Notes: generated by a model not told the origin, from the letters alone. A DNA stretch of 56,820 bases from Ruminococcus sp. (GCA_017516465.1 JAFXCR010000006.1:1-56820), one strand, 5' to 3'; shown: positions 27,197 through 36,352, counted from the stretch's first letter. Numbers and translations are program-made.

Positions 27197-27230
27197 CCCC
27201 GATACCACGTCAATTTGCGTGATATCGGGG
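27197..27230. terminator. Bidirectional terminator
   Basis: CCCCGATA..CACG pairs with CGTG..TATCGGGG and is followed by TATTTTTTAT on the plus strand. It lies between the convergent 599-aa gene and malQ. Confidence 0.85.
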
Positions 27231-27236
27231 TATTTT

Positions 27237-28709
27237 TTATCTGTTGTATAATTTGTTGAGCTTTCTAATTTTTTTGGCAAGCTCAGGTGTGAAATCGCTT
27301 TCCTTCGTTCTGAACTGCCAGTTGCAGCCAAGAGTAGAAGGCGTATTCATCCTGTCATCCGGAGGACTGTCCAGAAAATCCTGTATCTGAGCCGCTGCAA
27401 CCATTGCTACGCTCGACCATGCGGCACGGATTACCGCCGGAGCTATTTCCCTCTTTTTCGTAACGTTGAGATACTTCTTCGCAAATTTCAGTGATTTTGC
27501 GTCCATTTTGGCAATCCAGCCACTGAGAGTCTCATTATCGTGAGTACCTGTATATACAAAGCAATTAGTATTTGCGAAATTATGCGGAAGATGTTCGTTT
27601 TCGCCTCCGCTGAATCCGAACTGTAACACTTTCATTCCGGGATATCCACAGTTATCAAGCATTTCCCGTACTTCGGGAGTAATAAATCCAAGATCCTCAG
27701 CGATGATGTTTAGCTTACCAAGTTTTTCCTCTGCAAGACGGAAAAGCTCGTAATTCGGACCTTTTTTCCATTCGCCCACAGTTGCGTCCTCATTACCGAA
27801 AGGTATAGTATAATAACTCTCAAATCCACGGAAATGGTCAATACGCACGATATCATAAAGCTCTGACGCTGTTCTGATACGGTCAATCCACCACTGATAT
27901 TCTGTTTTCTTGTGGTATTCCCAATCGTAAAGAGGATTTCCCCAGAGCTGTCCGGTAGGAGAAAAATCATCAGGCGGACATCCGGCAACAGCAACGGGAG
28001 AATGCTTTCTGTCAAACCAGAAAAGCTTGTGATTTCCCCATGCCTCAACGCTGTCAAGAGCACAGTATATCGGGATATCACCGATGATCTCAATGCCGTT
28101 GTCGTTGGCATATTTTTTCAGTTCCTGCCACTGACGGCTGAACTCAAACTGCACAAACTTATAGAAGCCGATGTCCTTTTTGAGTTCCTTTTTCGCAGCG
28201 GAAACTGCCTTCGGCTTGTGCATAGAAATATCGCTTTCCCACTCATACCATGCCTTTCCGTCATATTTGAATTTCAGTGCCATAAAGAGTGCGTACTCAT
28301 CAAGCCACTTCTTGTTATCCTCGCAGAATTTCTTATACTGCGGAAATTTCGACGCTCTGAACCTTGAATACGCTATTCTCAGCACGTCATAGCAGTGTTC
28401 CCAGATCATGCTGTAATCCACCTTATCCGGCGATGTTTCCCATACTATCGAAGCAAATTCGTCACGCTCAAGAAGTCCGTCACCTTCAAGTATCTCAAAG
28501 TCGATGAAGTAGGGATTTCCGGCATTTACTGAAAACGACTGATAGGGCGAATCACCATAGCTTGTGGGAGAAAGCGGCAGTATCTGCCAGCATTTTACTC
28601 CGGCTTTTTTCAGAAAATCAACAAATTCAAAAGCATGCCGCCCCATTTTGCCGATACCGTACTCAGACGGCAGACTTGAAATATGCATTAGTATGCAGTT
28701 TTTTCGCAT
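27237..28709 (-). CDS. malQ: 4-alpha-glucanotransferase (amylomaltase)
   Basis: A 490-residue GH77 enzyme that transfers maltooligosaccharides between alpha-1,4-glucans. Motifs: SLPSEYGIGKMG and WQILPLSPTSYGDSPYQSFS at the N-terminus, the nucleophile Asp in IVRIDHFRGFE, the acid/base Glu in NIIAEDLGFIT, and GTHDNETL. The start giving MRKNCILMHIS is preferred, with AGAGGTG upstream; the longer form adds seven residues with no support. Bacterial short form without extra domains. It serves glycogen or maltodextrin turnover. Confidence 0.95.
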   Translation of the reverse strand: MRKNCILMHISSLPSEYGIGKMGRHAFEFVDFLKKAGVKCWQILPLSPTSYGDSPYQSFSVNAGNPYFIDFEILEGDGLLERDEFASIVWETSPDKVDYSMIWEHCYDVLRIAYSRFRASKFPQYKKFCEDNKKWLDEYALFMALKFKYDGKAWYEWESDISMHKPKAVSAAKKELKKDIGFYKFVQFEFSRQWQELKKYANDNGIEIIGDIPIYCALDSVEAWGNHKLFWFDRKHSPVAVAGCPPDDFSPTGQLWGNPLYDWEYHKKTEYQWWIDRIRTASELYDIVRIDHFRGFESYYTIPFGNEDATVGEWKKGPNYELFRLAEEKLGKLNIIAEDLGFITPEVREMLDNCGYPGMKVLQFGFSGGENEHLPHNFANTNCFVYTGTHDNETLSGWIAKMDAKSLKFAKKYLNVTKKREIAPAVIRAAWSSVAMVAAAQIQDFLDSPPDDRMNTPSTLGCNWQFRTKESDFTPELAKKIRKLNKLYNR

Positions 28710-28736
28710 TGTATATACACCTCTTATCAACTTATC

Positions 28737-29816
28737 TCAATAACATTGCAATACTATCTCAGTACTGCCGAACTTTCTGTTTCTGAGATCTTCCTTTTTA
28801 ATATAAAAGTAGAGATTTCCTCCGTCACCAAACATAAATCCGCATTGATCGCTCTCAAAAGTAGTAAGCTGGCACAGTTGTACAAAGCTGTCATCGAATA
28901 CCTCCGAAAGACCACACTGTATGCTATTCGAATATCCACCCAGCTTGAAGTATTTTTCGCTGTATTCAAACGGATCATATCCAAGAAGTCGATATCTTGC
29001 CCCCTCATACTCCTCGTAGCTGTAATCTTCCGCAGCTTCATAATTATCGTCATATTCCGGAAGATCGTCCGCTGCAAAGAATTCCACTGCTTTTTCGTCG
29101 ATAACGCAGTTTTCCTCCGCATAGCGGCAGCTGTTTTCTGCTGGTTCATCGGGAAATTCACATGGTCTCAGTTCTGAGATCACGCCGTCATAATAGCATA
29201 CGTAATGTCCGTTTTCAACGGTTTCCCACGGCTCAGAATCAAAATCATAGAAGAAATAAAGCATCCCCTTTTCCGGAAAAATATTTTCCCTGTCAAAAGG
29301 ATGAATCTCCTCACAGTTTATCTGCATGAGGAACGTCAGAGGATTGCCTTCGGAATTTCTCACCCATTCAAAGCCCTCATAAACGTCGGGAATCCCGCCT
29401 GTCTTGGAGCATCCAATATATACCTCTGCTTCCGACTGTTCGATATATATGGAATTACGGCGATATTTTTTCAGTTTTTCCAGCATTTCTTCCGGAACCT
29501 CAATACTTTCGAGCATTGCCTTATACTCCTCACGTTCTGCCGCAGAATCATTATCTTCCGGAAAATCAGCCGTATCAATTCCTGTCATTTCGCAAAGCTT
29601 TTCATTAAGCTCTCTGAAAATACGGCTCTGTTCCGAAACGGGCATATTCATTATTTCTGAAATATCGCCTGCTCCTGTAAATTCCGTCATCAGCCTGTCT
29701 GCATTCATCATGATTTCCTGCTGAGCATCGATAATCTTTTTCATAAAAGCTTCATCATCCATGCCCTGACTTCTCATAACATTTTCAAGCTGCGATCTGT
29801 AATCATTATTATCCAT
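28737..29816 (-). CDS. DUF1963 (YwqG-like) protein
   Basis: A 359-residue acidic cytosolic protein. The N-terminal ~95 residues are helical and Met-rich. The rest matches the DUF1963/YwqG pattern: SKTGGIPDVYEGFEWVRNSEGNPLTFLMQINCEEI, then MLYFFYDFDSEPW, and a C-terminal GGYSNSIQCG...DQCGFMFGDGGNLYFYI. The function of the family is unknown. It lies upstream of malQ on the same strand, with 27 bases between them, so co-transcription is possible. Confidence 0.88.
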   Translation of the reverse strand: MDNNDYRSQLENVMRSQGMDDEAFMKKIIDAQQEIMMNADRLMTEFTGAGDISEIMNMPVSEQSRIFRELNEKLCEMTGIDTADFPEDNDSAAEREEYKAMLESIEVPEEMLEKLKKYRRNSIYIEQSEAEVYIGCSKTGGIPDVYEGFEWVRNSEGNPLTFLMQINCEEIHPFDRENIFPEKGMLYFFYDFDSEPWETVENGHYVCYYDGVISELRPCEFPDEPAENSCRYAEENCVIDEKAVEFFAADDLPEYDDNYEAAEDYSYEEYEGARYRLLGYDPFEYSEKYFKLGGYSNSIQCGLSEVFDDSFVQLCQLTTFESDQCGFMFGDGGNLYFYIKKEDLRNRKFGSTEIVLQCY

Positions 29817-29918
29817 ATAATGCTCTCCTTAGAGTATATTTTTACGTTCCTATGTCAATAATACCCTTGATGAAATATTAAGCAGCAAATTTTTGCTGCA
29901 TCGGAACGAGGTAATATC

Positions 29919-30308
29919 ATGAAGCTTTCACAGTATACATTTGCCTTTCTTATGGGATATTTTATGTATAGCCTTATCGAAATAATCAGCCGTGGCTACA
30001 CTCACTGGACCATGTCTCTTACAGGCGGTGCAATTCTTGCCATTCTTTATGGTATAAACAATCATCAAGCCATGACGCTTATCCGCAGCTGCTTTATCGG
30101 TGCAGTAATAATTACTGCCGTCGAATTCACTGTCGGAGTTTTTGATAACATCATCATGGGCTGGCACGTCTGGGATTATTCAGATATGCCGCTTAATGTT
30201 CTTGGACAGATATGTCCGCATTTCACTGTATACTGGTTTCTTCTCTGCATCCCGGCATACTATCTTTGTATGTTCATACGAAAGAAATTCACACAGGATC
30301 CTCTATAA
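29919..30308 (+). CDS. Four-helix membrane protein, CmpB-type putative ABC-transporter family
   Basis: A 129-residue integral membrane protein with four hydrophobic helices. The stretch GWHVWDYSDMPLNVLGQICPHFTVYW matches the WDYS..P.N..G.IC pattern of the ABC_trans_CmpB family (annotated 'putative ABC-transporter type IV'; real function uncertain). A CGAGGT ribosome site precedes the ATG. A small palindrome (GCAGCAA/TTGCTGC, 29882-29899) lies in the leader. No ATPase gene is adjacent. Confidence 0.72.
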   Translation: MKLSQYTFAFLMGYFMYSLIEIISRGYTHWTMSLTGGAILAILYGINNHQAMTLIRSCFIGAVIITAVEFTVGVFDNIIMGWHVWDYSDMPLNVLGQICPHFTVYWFLLCIPAYYLCMFIRKKFTQDPL

Positions 30309-30313
30309 AAAAC

Positions 30314-30342
30314 AAGGCTGTTCGGTTTAACGGAACAGCCTT
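30314..30342. terminator. Bidirectional terminator
   Basis: AAGGCTGTTC (30314-30323) pairs with GAACAGCCTT (30333-30342) around a 9-base loop, between convergent genes. Confidence 0.8.
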
Positions 30343-30353
30343 CATCTTTGAGA

Positions 30354-30788
30354 TTAATAATTCTTGTTTGAATCTGCGTTGAAGAAATTATTACTGCTTT
30401 CTGTGTAGTAATCATTTGGTTCAAGAGATAAGAAATCCTCATCTTCAATATCAGGAAGTCTTGCACCACAGCGTCCGCAGAACTGGAAACGATCGTTAAC
30501 CTCAGCGTCACACTTAGGACAGATCTTGTAACCTCTGATCTGATTCAGCTCATATCTCATCCTCTTGATTCTTCTGCGTCTCTGATCAATATCATCACAG
30601 AGAAGCTTGAGCTGTGCAGGATCATCATTAGGGTTCTTGTAGTACTTTTTACCGATATCAGTAAAGATTTCAACGATTCTTTCTTCCTCGTAAAGTATCT
30701 TTCTCTTCAGATTATTACCCTCTGAAATATTTTTAGCCTTTTCGGAAACTCCTCTGCTCGCATCATTGAATTTGTCGAGAATTCCCAT
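30354..30788 (-). CDS. Zinc-ribbon protein with helical N-terminus
   Basis: A 144-residue cytosolic protein. Residues 1-85 are charged and helical (DASRGVSEKAKNISEGNNL; DIDQRRRRIKRMRYELNQIRG). A zinc ribbon follows at about 89-107 (CPKCDAEVNDRFQFCGRCG), then an acidic, Asn-rich tail. Proteins of this kind often sit beside membrane-stress or secretion genes in Firmicutes, but no specific role can be given. It has its own ribosome site (GGAGTGATG context). Confidence 0.78.
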   Translation of the reverse strand: MGILDKFNDASRGVSEKAKNISEGNNLKRKILYEEERIVEIFTDIGKKYYKNPNDDPAQLKLLCDDIDQRRRRIKRMRYELNQIRGYKICPKCDAEVNDRFQFCGRCGARLPDIEDEDFLSLEPNDYYTESSNNFFNADSNKNY

Positions 30789-30907
30789 TGTACATCACTC
30801 CTGTCGGAAAACTATAAATATTATATAATCATTATACAACATCCGGTAGATTATTGTCAAGCGTTTTCAAAATAAATTTAAAACCGCATGGACAATTTGT
30901 GAATTAT

Positions 30908-31342
30908 TTACATTTCTGCAATATCATTTTCGGTAAGCTGAATAATACCGCCTCTTGTAAGAGCGTCTGCTGCATGATTGTTATCGTCAACTCTGATAAC
31001 AAATGATACTGATTTGTCAGATGTTCCGGTAAAGGCATAAAGATATTCAAGGTTTACGTTCTCAGCACCGAGAATATCAAGAACACGGCTCAGCTGACCG
31101 GGAGAATCCGGAATAGAGATCGCAAGGATCTCGGTTACGGTTACGGCGTATGAGTTTTCCTTGAGCGTCTTTACTGCCTTATCTGTATCGTTTGCAATTA
31201 TGCGGACAAGTCCGAAATCCCTTGTATCAGCAAGGCTGAGTGCCCTGAGATTGATACCGGTATCCTTGAGAAGCTTCATTACCTCTGCCAGTCGGTTAGG
31301 TTTGTTGTCTACAAAAACTGAAATCTGTCTTACATTTGCCAT
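30908..31342 (-). CDS. Tandem ACT-domain protein
   Basis: A 144-residue protein made of two ACT domains: residues 1-67 (RQISVFVDNKPNRLAEVMKLLKDTGINLRAL) and 68-144 (ILAISIPDSPGQLSRVLDILGAENVNLEYLYAF). ACT domains bind amino acids. Double-ACT proteins of this type lie next to phenylacetate-CoA ligase and indolepyruvate oxidoreductase genes in many anaerobes. It follows the lipoprotein copies and paaK in the same orientation, so it may sense aromatic amino acids for this pathway. Confidence 0.88.
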   Translation of the reverse strand: MANVRQISVFVDNKPNRLAEVMKLLKDTGINLRALSLADTRDFGLVRIIANDTDKAVKTLKENSYAVTVTEILAISIPDSPGQLSRVLDILGAENVNLEYLYAFTGTSDKSVSFVIRVDDNNHAADALTRGGIIQLTENDIAEM

Positions 31343-31365
31343 AAAAAATCCTCCTTTTTATTAAA

Positions 31366-32496
31366 TTAATCCATTTTTACATATCCGGGATAGTAGATTT
31401 CTCCGTCATCTGTGATATAGAACCACAGTGGACTGGTTATTGCATAATCCGGACAATTCTTTGAATCCTCATCAAGAGACATCATGATAAGTCCGGGATA
31501 ATCCTTGCTTTCGTCATATTTACCGTTATTGATAAGTCCGCCGTCAGCGTTGAACCATTCCCACTCGCCGTCAGAAAACTCGATTGTTGTTTCAACATCA
31601 TCACAGTCATAGTCACGCTCGGCACGTTCAAGTGCTTTATCAATAAGTTCCTCTGCATCATCTGTGTCCTTATAAGGCGACTGTTCATCATTTTCAATTG
31701 TATCTTCAAGGTCATGTTTCAGAGTGAAGTCCTTACCCTTTTTATACTTTCCGTCCAGTTCGATTCCATATGTTTCCGTGCAGAGGAAATCATCCACGGC
31801 ATAAAGCGTGTTGGGGTAATCGGTATTAATACCTCCATAAGGAACTATACGACGGATAAAGGGAAGAACTGAAAAGTCTGCCCACTTATCATTATAATTC
31901 ATAGCCGGAGCAACATAGTCATAGTATGAACCTGTTTCATTCAGTTGCTGCATTGTTTCAACAGTATTTTGAATAACCTGCTTATCCTGTTCTTCTTTTA
32001 TTAATTCCTTTTTTTCTTCACTTGATAAGCCTTCCAACTTTTCGGAAGTTCTGCTTAATATTTCATTATCAATTTCTACTTCATCATTGATGTTTGCTTT
32101 AAAATCCAATTTCGGGTTCAAATAATTCTCATAAGAAAACTTTATTTTTCCGTTTTTGACAGAAAATGTTCCGTCATAGTATAAATGATAAATACTATTA
32201 GCATTCCATATAGGAATAAGAAATTCATCACCAGAGAACTTAAACAGATGAGGATTATACTCATCGTCATTTTCTTTCTCATACTCCTCGGCAAGATCCA
32301 TGCTGTATTCTATTCCTTCGTCAATGCTATCTTCAAATACTTCTCTGTTTCCATCAAATGGTCTTATAGAAACATACTCGCCATTGCATTTAGTGGATAA
32401 TCCGCCGCTTTTTTTATCGTCCTTCTTATCACCGCAGGCTGTAAACGCACCCGCACACATTGCTCCGGCAAGAATCGCAGATATAACTTTTTTCAT
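31366..32496 (-). CDS. Lipoprotein of unknown function (tandem copy B)
   Basis: A 376-residue lipoprotein: signal MKKVISAILAGAMCAGAFTAC with the lipobox Cys at residue 21, then a Lys/Asp-rich spacer and an acidic domain with two similar-looking segments that contain SVKNGKIKFSYENYLNP and TIEFSDGEWEWFNADGG. No known family was recognised. It is a tandem paralogue of the gene at 32576-33688: signal peptide, middle and the last ~80 residues match closely, the centre is more diverged. Between the copies lies a remnant of the 3' end of paaK, which shows how the duplication arose. Confidence 0.82.
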   Translation of the reverse strand: MKKVISAILAGAMCAGAFTACGDKKDDKKSGGLSTKCNGEYVSIRPFDGNREVFEDSIDEGIEYSMDLAEEYEKENDDEYNPHLFKFSGDEFLIPIWNANSIYHLYYDGTFSVKNGKIKFSYENYLNPKLDFKANINDEVEIDNEILSRTSEKLEGLSSEEKKELIKEEQDKQVIQNTVETMQQLNETGSYYDYVAPAMNYNDKWADFSVLPFIRRIVPYGGINTDYPNTLYAVDDFLCTETYGIELDGKYKKGKDFTLKHDLEDTIENDEQSPYKDTDDAEELIDKALERAERDYDCDDVETTIEFSDGEWEWFNADGGLINNGKYDESKDYPGLIMMSLDEDSKNCPDYAITSPLWFYITDDGEIYYPGYVKMD

Positions 32497-32511
32497 TTAA
32501 ATCAGCTCCTA

Positions 32512-32563
32512 TCAGCCGTGAAGCTTACGCTTGCCGATTACACGGACAGCTTTGCCTTCACTT
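32512..32563 (-). pseudogene. Duplicated remnant of the paaK 3' end
   Basis: This stretch reads SEGKAVRVIGKRKLHG and stop on the minus strand, almost the same as the last residues of PaaK at 33701 (SEGKAVRVIDKRKLHDR). The flanking TTAAATCAG..CCTATC is also repeated. Homology stops at about 32563. It has no start and is too short to function. Confidence 0.85.
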
Positions 32564-32575
32564 ATTTTAAGTAGT

Positions 32576-33688
32576 TCAATCCATTTTTACATATCCGGGA
32601 TAGTAGATTTCTCCGTCATCTGCTATATAAAACCAGAGCGGATAAGTATAGAGTGCATAATCCGGATAATTCTTTGAATCTTCATCAACATACATCATGA
32701 TAAGTCCGGGATAATCCTTGCTTTCGTCATATCTGCCGTTATTGATAAGTCCGCCGTCAGCGTTGAACCATTCCCACTCGCCGTCAGAAAATTCAATTGT
32801 TGTTTCAACGTCATCACAGTTATATTGTGAATTGGCAATTTGAATCAAACGATTTAAGTAAGTTTCTTTTTCTTCATTACCACCTAAAAGACGTGATTGT
32901 TCATCATTTTCTATTGTATCTTCAAGGTCGTGTTTCAGGGTGAAAGCCTTACCTCTTTTATACTTTCCGTCCAGTTCGATACCATAAGTATCCGAGCAGA
33001 GAAAATCATCAACAGTGTAAAGCGGATTCGGATTCTCATAATTAAAATATCCGGCGGAATTTACATAACGAATAAATGGGAAAATAGAAAAATCAGACCA
33101 CTTATCACTATAATTCATACTCGGAAGAACATATTTGAAGAACGAACCTGTTTCATTTAGTATCTTCATAGATTCAGTTGCCGCATGTATCATATTATCT
33201 TCCAATTTCTTTTTTTCCTGCTCTGATAAATTGTCTATATCTTCGTATATCCCAAGTGATTTACCATCTTCGGTTTCGCCATTGATATTTATTTTAAACC
33301 CATATTTCAGGTTTATAAAATTTTCATAAGAAAGCTTTATTTTCCCATCTTTAACAGAAAATTTTCCGTCGTAATATGTGATACCATTACTTCCTATGCT
33401 ATCGGGCATAAGAAATTCACCGTCTGAGAACTTTATCAGATGAGGATTGTACTCATCGTCATTTTCTTTCTCATACTCCTCGGCAAGATATATGCTGTAC
33501 TTTATTCCCTCGTCAATGCTTTCGATGAATGGCTGTTTTTGTCCATCAAGAGGCATTATCGAAGCATATTTGCCATCGCCTTTTGTGGATAATCCGCTGC
33601 TTTTTTTATCGTCCTTCTTGTGACTGCAGGCTGTAAACGCACCCACACACATTGTGCCGGCAAGAATCGCAGATACAACTTTCTTCAT
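32576..33688 (-). CDS. Lipoprotein of unknown function (tandem copy A)
   Basis: A 370-residue paralogue of the gene at 31366: lipoprotein signal MKKVVSAILAGTMCVGAFTAC, SVKDGKIKLSYENFINL in the middle, and the same C-terminus (GEWEWFNADGG ... DDGEIYYPGYVKMD). It starts 12 bases after paaK, which is the original gene order, so this is probably the parental copy. It may be co-transcribed with paaK. Function unknown. Confidence 0.82.
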   Translation of the reverse strand: MKKVVSAILAGTMCVGAFTACSHKKDDKKSSGLSTKGDGKYASIMPLDGQKQPFIESIDEGIKYSIYLAEEYEKENDDEYNPHLIKFSDGEFLMPDSIGSNGITYYDGKFSVKDGKIKLSYENFINLKYGFKININGETEDGKSLGIYEDIDNLSEQEKKKLEDNMIHAATESMKILNETGSFFKYVLPSMNYSDKWSDFSIFPFIRYVNSAGYFNYENPNPLYTVDDFLCSDTYGIELDGKYKRGKAFTLKHDLEDTIENDEQSRLLGGNEEKETYLNRLIQIANSQYNCDDVETTIEFSDGEWEWFNADGGLINNGRYDESKDYPGLIMMYVDEDSKNYPDYALYTYPLWFYIADDGEIYYPGYVKMD

Positions 33689-33700
33689 TTAAATCAGTTC

Positions 33701-35011
33701 CTATCTGTCGTGAAGCTTACGCTTGTCGATTACACGGACAGCTTTGCCTTCACTTCTTGTAATGGACTTAGGTGCTACAAGATGAACCTTAGGATTGATT
33801 CCAAGCATTGTCTTCATTGCTTCCGCAAGAGCTCTCTCCTTCTGCTGCATATCGCTTACCTTATCAGAAACCTGATCGGGATTCATTTCAACGTTTACGT
33901 CAAGTGTATCTGTATTGTTTACACGGTCAACCTCGATAAGATAATTCGGTGAATAGCCGTTTTCGATGAGAACTGTCTCGATCTGTGACGGGAATACATT
34001 TACTCCTCTGATGATAAGCATATCATCGCTTCTGCCCATAGGCTTAGCCATCTTGATGAGTGTACGTCCGCATGAACACTTCTTTCTGCTGAGTACACAG
34101 AGATCTCTTGTTCTGTATCTGAGAAGAGGGAATGCTTCCTTTGTAAGGCTTGTAAATACAAGTTCTCCTACCTCGCCCTCAGGAAGAACTTCGCCTGTAT
34201 CGGGATTGATGATCTCAGGGTAGAAGTTATCTTCATTGATGTGCATACCTGTCTGCTCTGAGCACTCGAAAGCAACGCCAGGGCCGCTTGTTTCTGTCAG
34301 ACCATAGATATCGTATGCCTTGATTCCGAGAGATTTCTCGATAGACTGACGCATTTCCTCTGTCCACGGTTCAGCACCGAAAATACCTGCCTTGAGGCTG
34401 ATATCGTCGGGAGTAAGTCCCATATCATTGAGAGTTTCGCCGATATATGCAGCGTATGAAGGTGTACAGCAGAGAATTGTTGAACCAAGGTCACGCATGA
34501 ATGTGATCTGACGCTCTGTATTTCCGCTTGACATGGGAAGTGTAAGACATCCCACCTTATGAGAACCGCCGTTGAGTCCGGGACCGCCTGTGAAAAGTCC
34601 GTAGCCGTAGCTTATATGGCATACATCCTCGTTTGTACCGCCGACAGCAGTAATAGCACGGGCACAGCAGTCCTCCCAGAGGTCGATATCATGCTGTGTA
34701 TAGAAAGCAACTACACGCTTGCCTGTTGTTCCGCTTGTAGACTGGATTCTTACGCACTCGCTGAGCGGCTTTGCAAGAAGTCCGTATGGATAAGCATCAC
34801 GGAGATCAGACTTTGTAAGGAAAGGAAGCTTGTGAAGATCATCAGTTGACTTAATATCCTCCGGCTTTACGCCCTTTTCGTCCATAAGATCACGGTAATA
34901 CTTCACGTTTTCGTAAACGTGCTTCACCTGTGCCACAAGACGTTCATCCTGAAGCTTCTTCATCTCTTCTCTTGACATCGTTTCAATTTCTTGATTCCAA
35001 TATTTTTCCAT
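33701..35011 (-). CDS. paaK: Phenylacetate-CoA ligase
   Basis: A 436-residue AMP-forming ligase of the PaaK family. Motifs: IQSTSGTTGKRVV (P-loop), YGLTETSGPGVAFE (adenine site), LLRYRTRDL and GRSDDMLIIRGVNVFPSQIE (hinge and C-domain). It activates phenylacetate or another arylacetate to the CoA thioester. It is clustered with iorA/iorB and an ACT protein. In anaerobes this set links arylacetates, arylacetyl-CoA and arylpyruvates in either direction. Reductive carboxylation of phenylacetate to make phenylalanine is established physiology in rumen ruminococci; that this operon does it is inference. A plausible own promoter (TTACAT-17-TAGAAT) lies upstream. Confidence 0.93.
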   Translation of the reverse strand: MEKYWNQEIETMSREEMKKLQDERLVAQVKHVYENVKYYRDLMDEKGVKPEDIKSTDDLHKLPFLTKSDLRDAYPYGLLAKPLSECVRIQSTSGTTGKRVVAFYTQHDIDLWEDCCARAITAVGGTNEDVCHISYGYGLFTGGPGLNGGSHKVGCLTLPMSSGNTERQITFMRDLGSTILCCTPSYAAYIGETLNDMGLTPDDISLKAGIFGAEPWTEEMRQSIEKSLGIKAYDIYGLTETSGPGVAFECSEQTGMHINEDNFYPEIINPDTGEVLPEGEVGELVFTSLTKEAFPLLRYRTRDLCVLSRKKCSCGRTLIKMAKPMGRSDDMLIIRGVNVFPSQIETVLIENGYSPNYLIEVDRVNNTDTLDVNVEMNPDQVSDKVSDMQQKERALAEAMKTMLGINPKVHLVAPKSITRSEGKAVRVIDKRKLHDR

Positions 35012-35121
35012 TGGTATTTTTCCTCCTCGGGTAATTATATAGTATATTCTATAACGTTACTCACTCTTATGTAAGTTCCGTTTATTTAGATGTCAAATGA
35101 TATTATTATTCATTCCGTATC

Positions 35122-35694
35122 TCAGGCATTCTTTCCGAGTTCAAACGCCTTTTTGTTGAGTTCAAGGAATTTCGCCGGAACACACTGTTCAAGCGCATTC
35201 TGCCAGAGTTCCTCAGGGAAGTCAAGCTTTGACGCAAGCACACCCATGAGAACTACGTTTGCAGCCTTTGAAGTTCCAGCCTGCTCTGCAAGAGAAAGAG
35301 CGTCAACAGCAACAAGCTGTACACCAGCCGCTGCGAGCTTTTCTGTGAGATTTTCAGGATACTGTGCTGCCCCTGTGATAACGGGCATGGGATCTATCTG
35401 CTGTGTGGATGTGATGAGATGTCCGCCCTTTTTCAGAAAAGGAAGGCATCTTGCAGCTTCAAGAAGCTCAAAGGAGATAACAGCATCTGCCTCGCCATTT
35501 TCGATAACAGGTGAATACACCTTATCGCCGTATTTTACATATGTAACAACAGAACCGCCTCTCTGAGACATTCCGTGAACCTCGCTCACCTTTACATCGT
35601 ATCCCTGAGCAAGCAGGACATTTCCAAGAAGTCTTGATGCAAGCAGAGAACCCTGTCCGCCTACACCGACTATCATAATTGATTTAGTTTCCAT
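35122..35694 (-). CDS. iorB: Indolepyruvate ferredoxin oxidoreductase, beta subunit
   Basis: A 190-residue gamma-domain subunit: MIVGVGGQGSLLASRLLGNVLLAQGYDVKVSEVHGMSQRGG-type start (read here as GVGGQGSLLASRLL and SEVHGMSQRGG). It pairs with IorA to oxidise aryl-2-oxo acids to arylacyl-CoA with ferredoxin, or run the reverse carboxylation. It overlaps the small membrane ORF upstream by 11 bases, so translation is coupled. Unusually, two small genes separate it from iorA. Confidence 0.93.
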   Translation of the reverse strand: METKSIMIVGVGGQGSLLASRLLGNVLLAQGYDVKVSEVHGMSQRGGSVVTYVKYGDKVYSPVIENGEADAVISFELLEAARCLPFLKKGGHLITSTQQIDPMPVITGAAQYPENLTEKLAAAGVQLVAVDALSLAEQAGTSKAANVVLMGVLASKLDFPEELWQNALEQCVPAKFLELNKKAFELGKNA

Positions 35695-35932
35695 CTGAAT
35701 ACTCCTTTACGTTATTTGAATCATATTTTTCATGAAGTGCTCTTTTCACTGTTTTTCTCAGCTTTCGTCTGTCAAAAGATTTCACAGTCAGATTCATAAC
35801 ACAAATGATTATCAGGCTGACAAGTGGATGAAGCCAGAATACCAGTCCCAACGCATCACTTATTACCGAACCCAAAAACAAGCCAACAAATGCAATGCCA
35901 AGGTCAATAAGCTCTTCTTTTTTTAATTTCAT
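35684..35932 (-). CDS. Small two-helix membrane protein
   Basis: An 82-residue protein with two hydrophobic helices (about 9-32 and 33-52) and a basic tail (KSFDRRKLRKTVKRALHEKYD). No family was recognised. It lies between the 135-residue ORF (two-base gap) and iorB (11-base overlap), so it is part of the ior operon, perhaps as a membrane tether. That role is inferred from position only. Confidence 0.7.
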   Translation of the reverse strand: MKLKKEELIDLGIAFVGLFLGSVISDALGLVFWLHPLVSLIIICVMNLTVKSFDRRKLRKTVKRALHEKYDSNNVKEYSDGN

Positions 35933-35934
35933 TT

Positions 35935-36342
35935 TTATTTTCCCTTTATAATTACCAGATCGCCGTCAACAAATCCTATTCCTATTGGCTTTGCTTTAAG
36001 TATGCCGGCATATTTTCCGCTTTCAAGATATTCCCTGATAATTTCAATGTATATCTCCTGAGCGTGTTCGCCGCTTTGATCCTCTTCATCGGAAAGATCA
36101 ATATAGAAGATATCCTCCTCAGATGACCATATCTCATAACAAGCCCACTCTCCCTCTTCATCATCGGGATCGAATTTCTCTGCGGCTATCGGCTGGATAC
36201 CAAATACTCTTTCTTCTGAATCAGCAGAAGAATCATCATAAAGATTGAAATTGAAAGCCTTTGTATTTTCAGGCATATCATTATTTTCAAGCAGATTGTC
36301 AAGCCATGACTCAAACTGCTCATAAACCTCTGTGTTAAGCAT
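35935..36342 (-). CDS. Acidic 135-aa protein of unknown function within the ior operon
   Basis: A very acidic cytosolic protein starting MLNTEVYEQFESWLDNLLEN. It includes GEWACYEIWSSEEDIFYIDLSDEED, then a helix (IYIEIIREYLESGKYAGIL) and a short C-terminal beta strand (DGDLVIIKGK). The ATG at 36342 has GAGGTG before it; a longer start would overlap iorA. No family was recognised. It starts 10 bases after iorA, splitting the normal iorA-iorB pair. Confidence 0.75.
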   Translation of the reverse strand: MLNTEVYEQFESWLDNLLENNDMPENTKAFNFNLYDDSSADSEERVFGIQPIAAEKFDPDDEEGEWACYEIWSSEEDIFYIDLSDEEDQSGEHAQEIYIEIIREYLESGKYAGILKAKPIGIGFVDGDLVIIKGK

Positions 36343-36352
36343 TTTATTCACC

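Noticed and set aside
32512-32563. Remnant could be a small independent ORF
   Set aside because: It has no start codon or ribosome site and copies the paaK C-terminus almost exactly.
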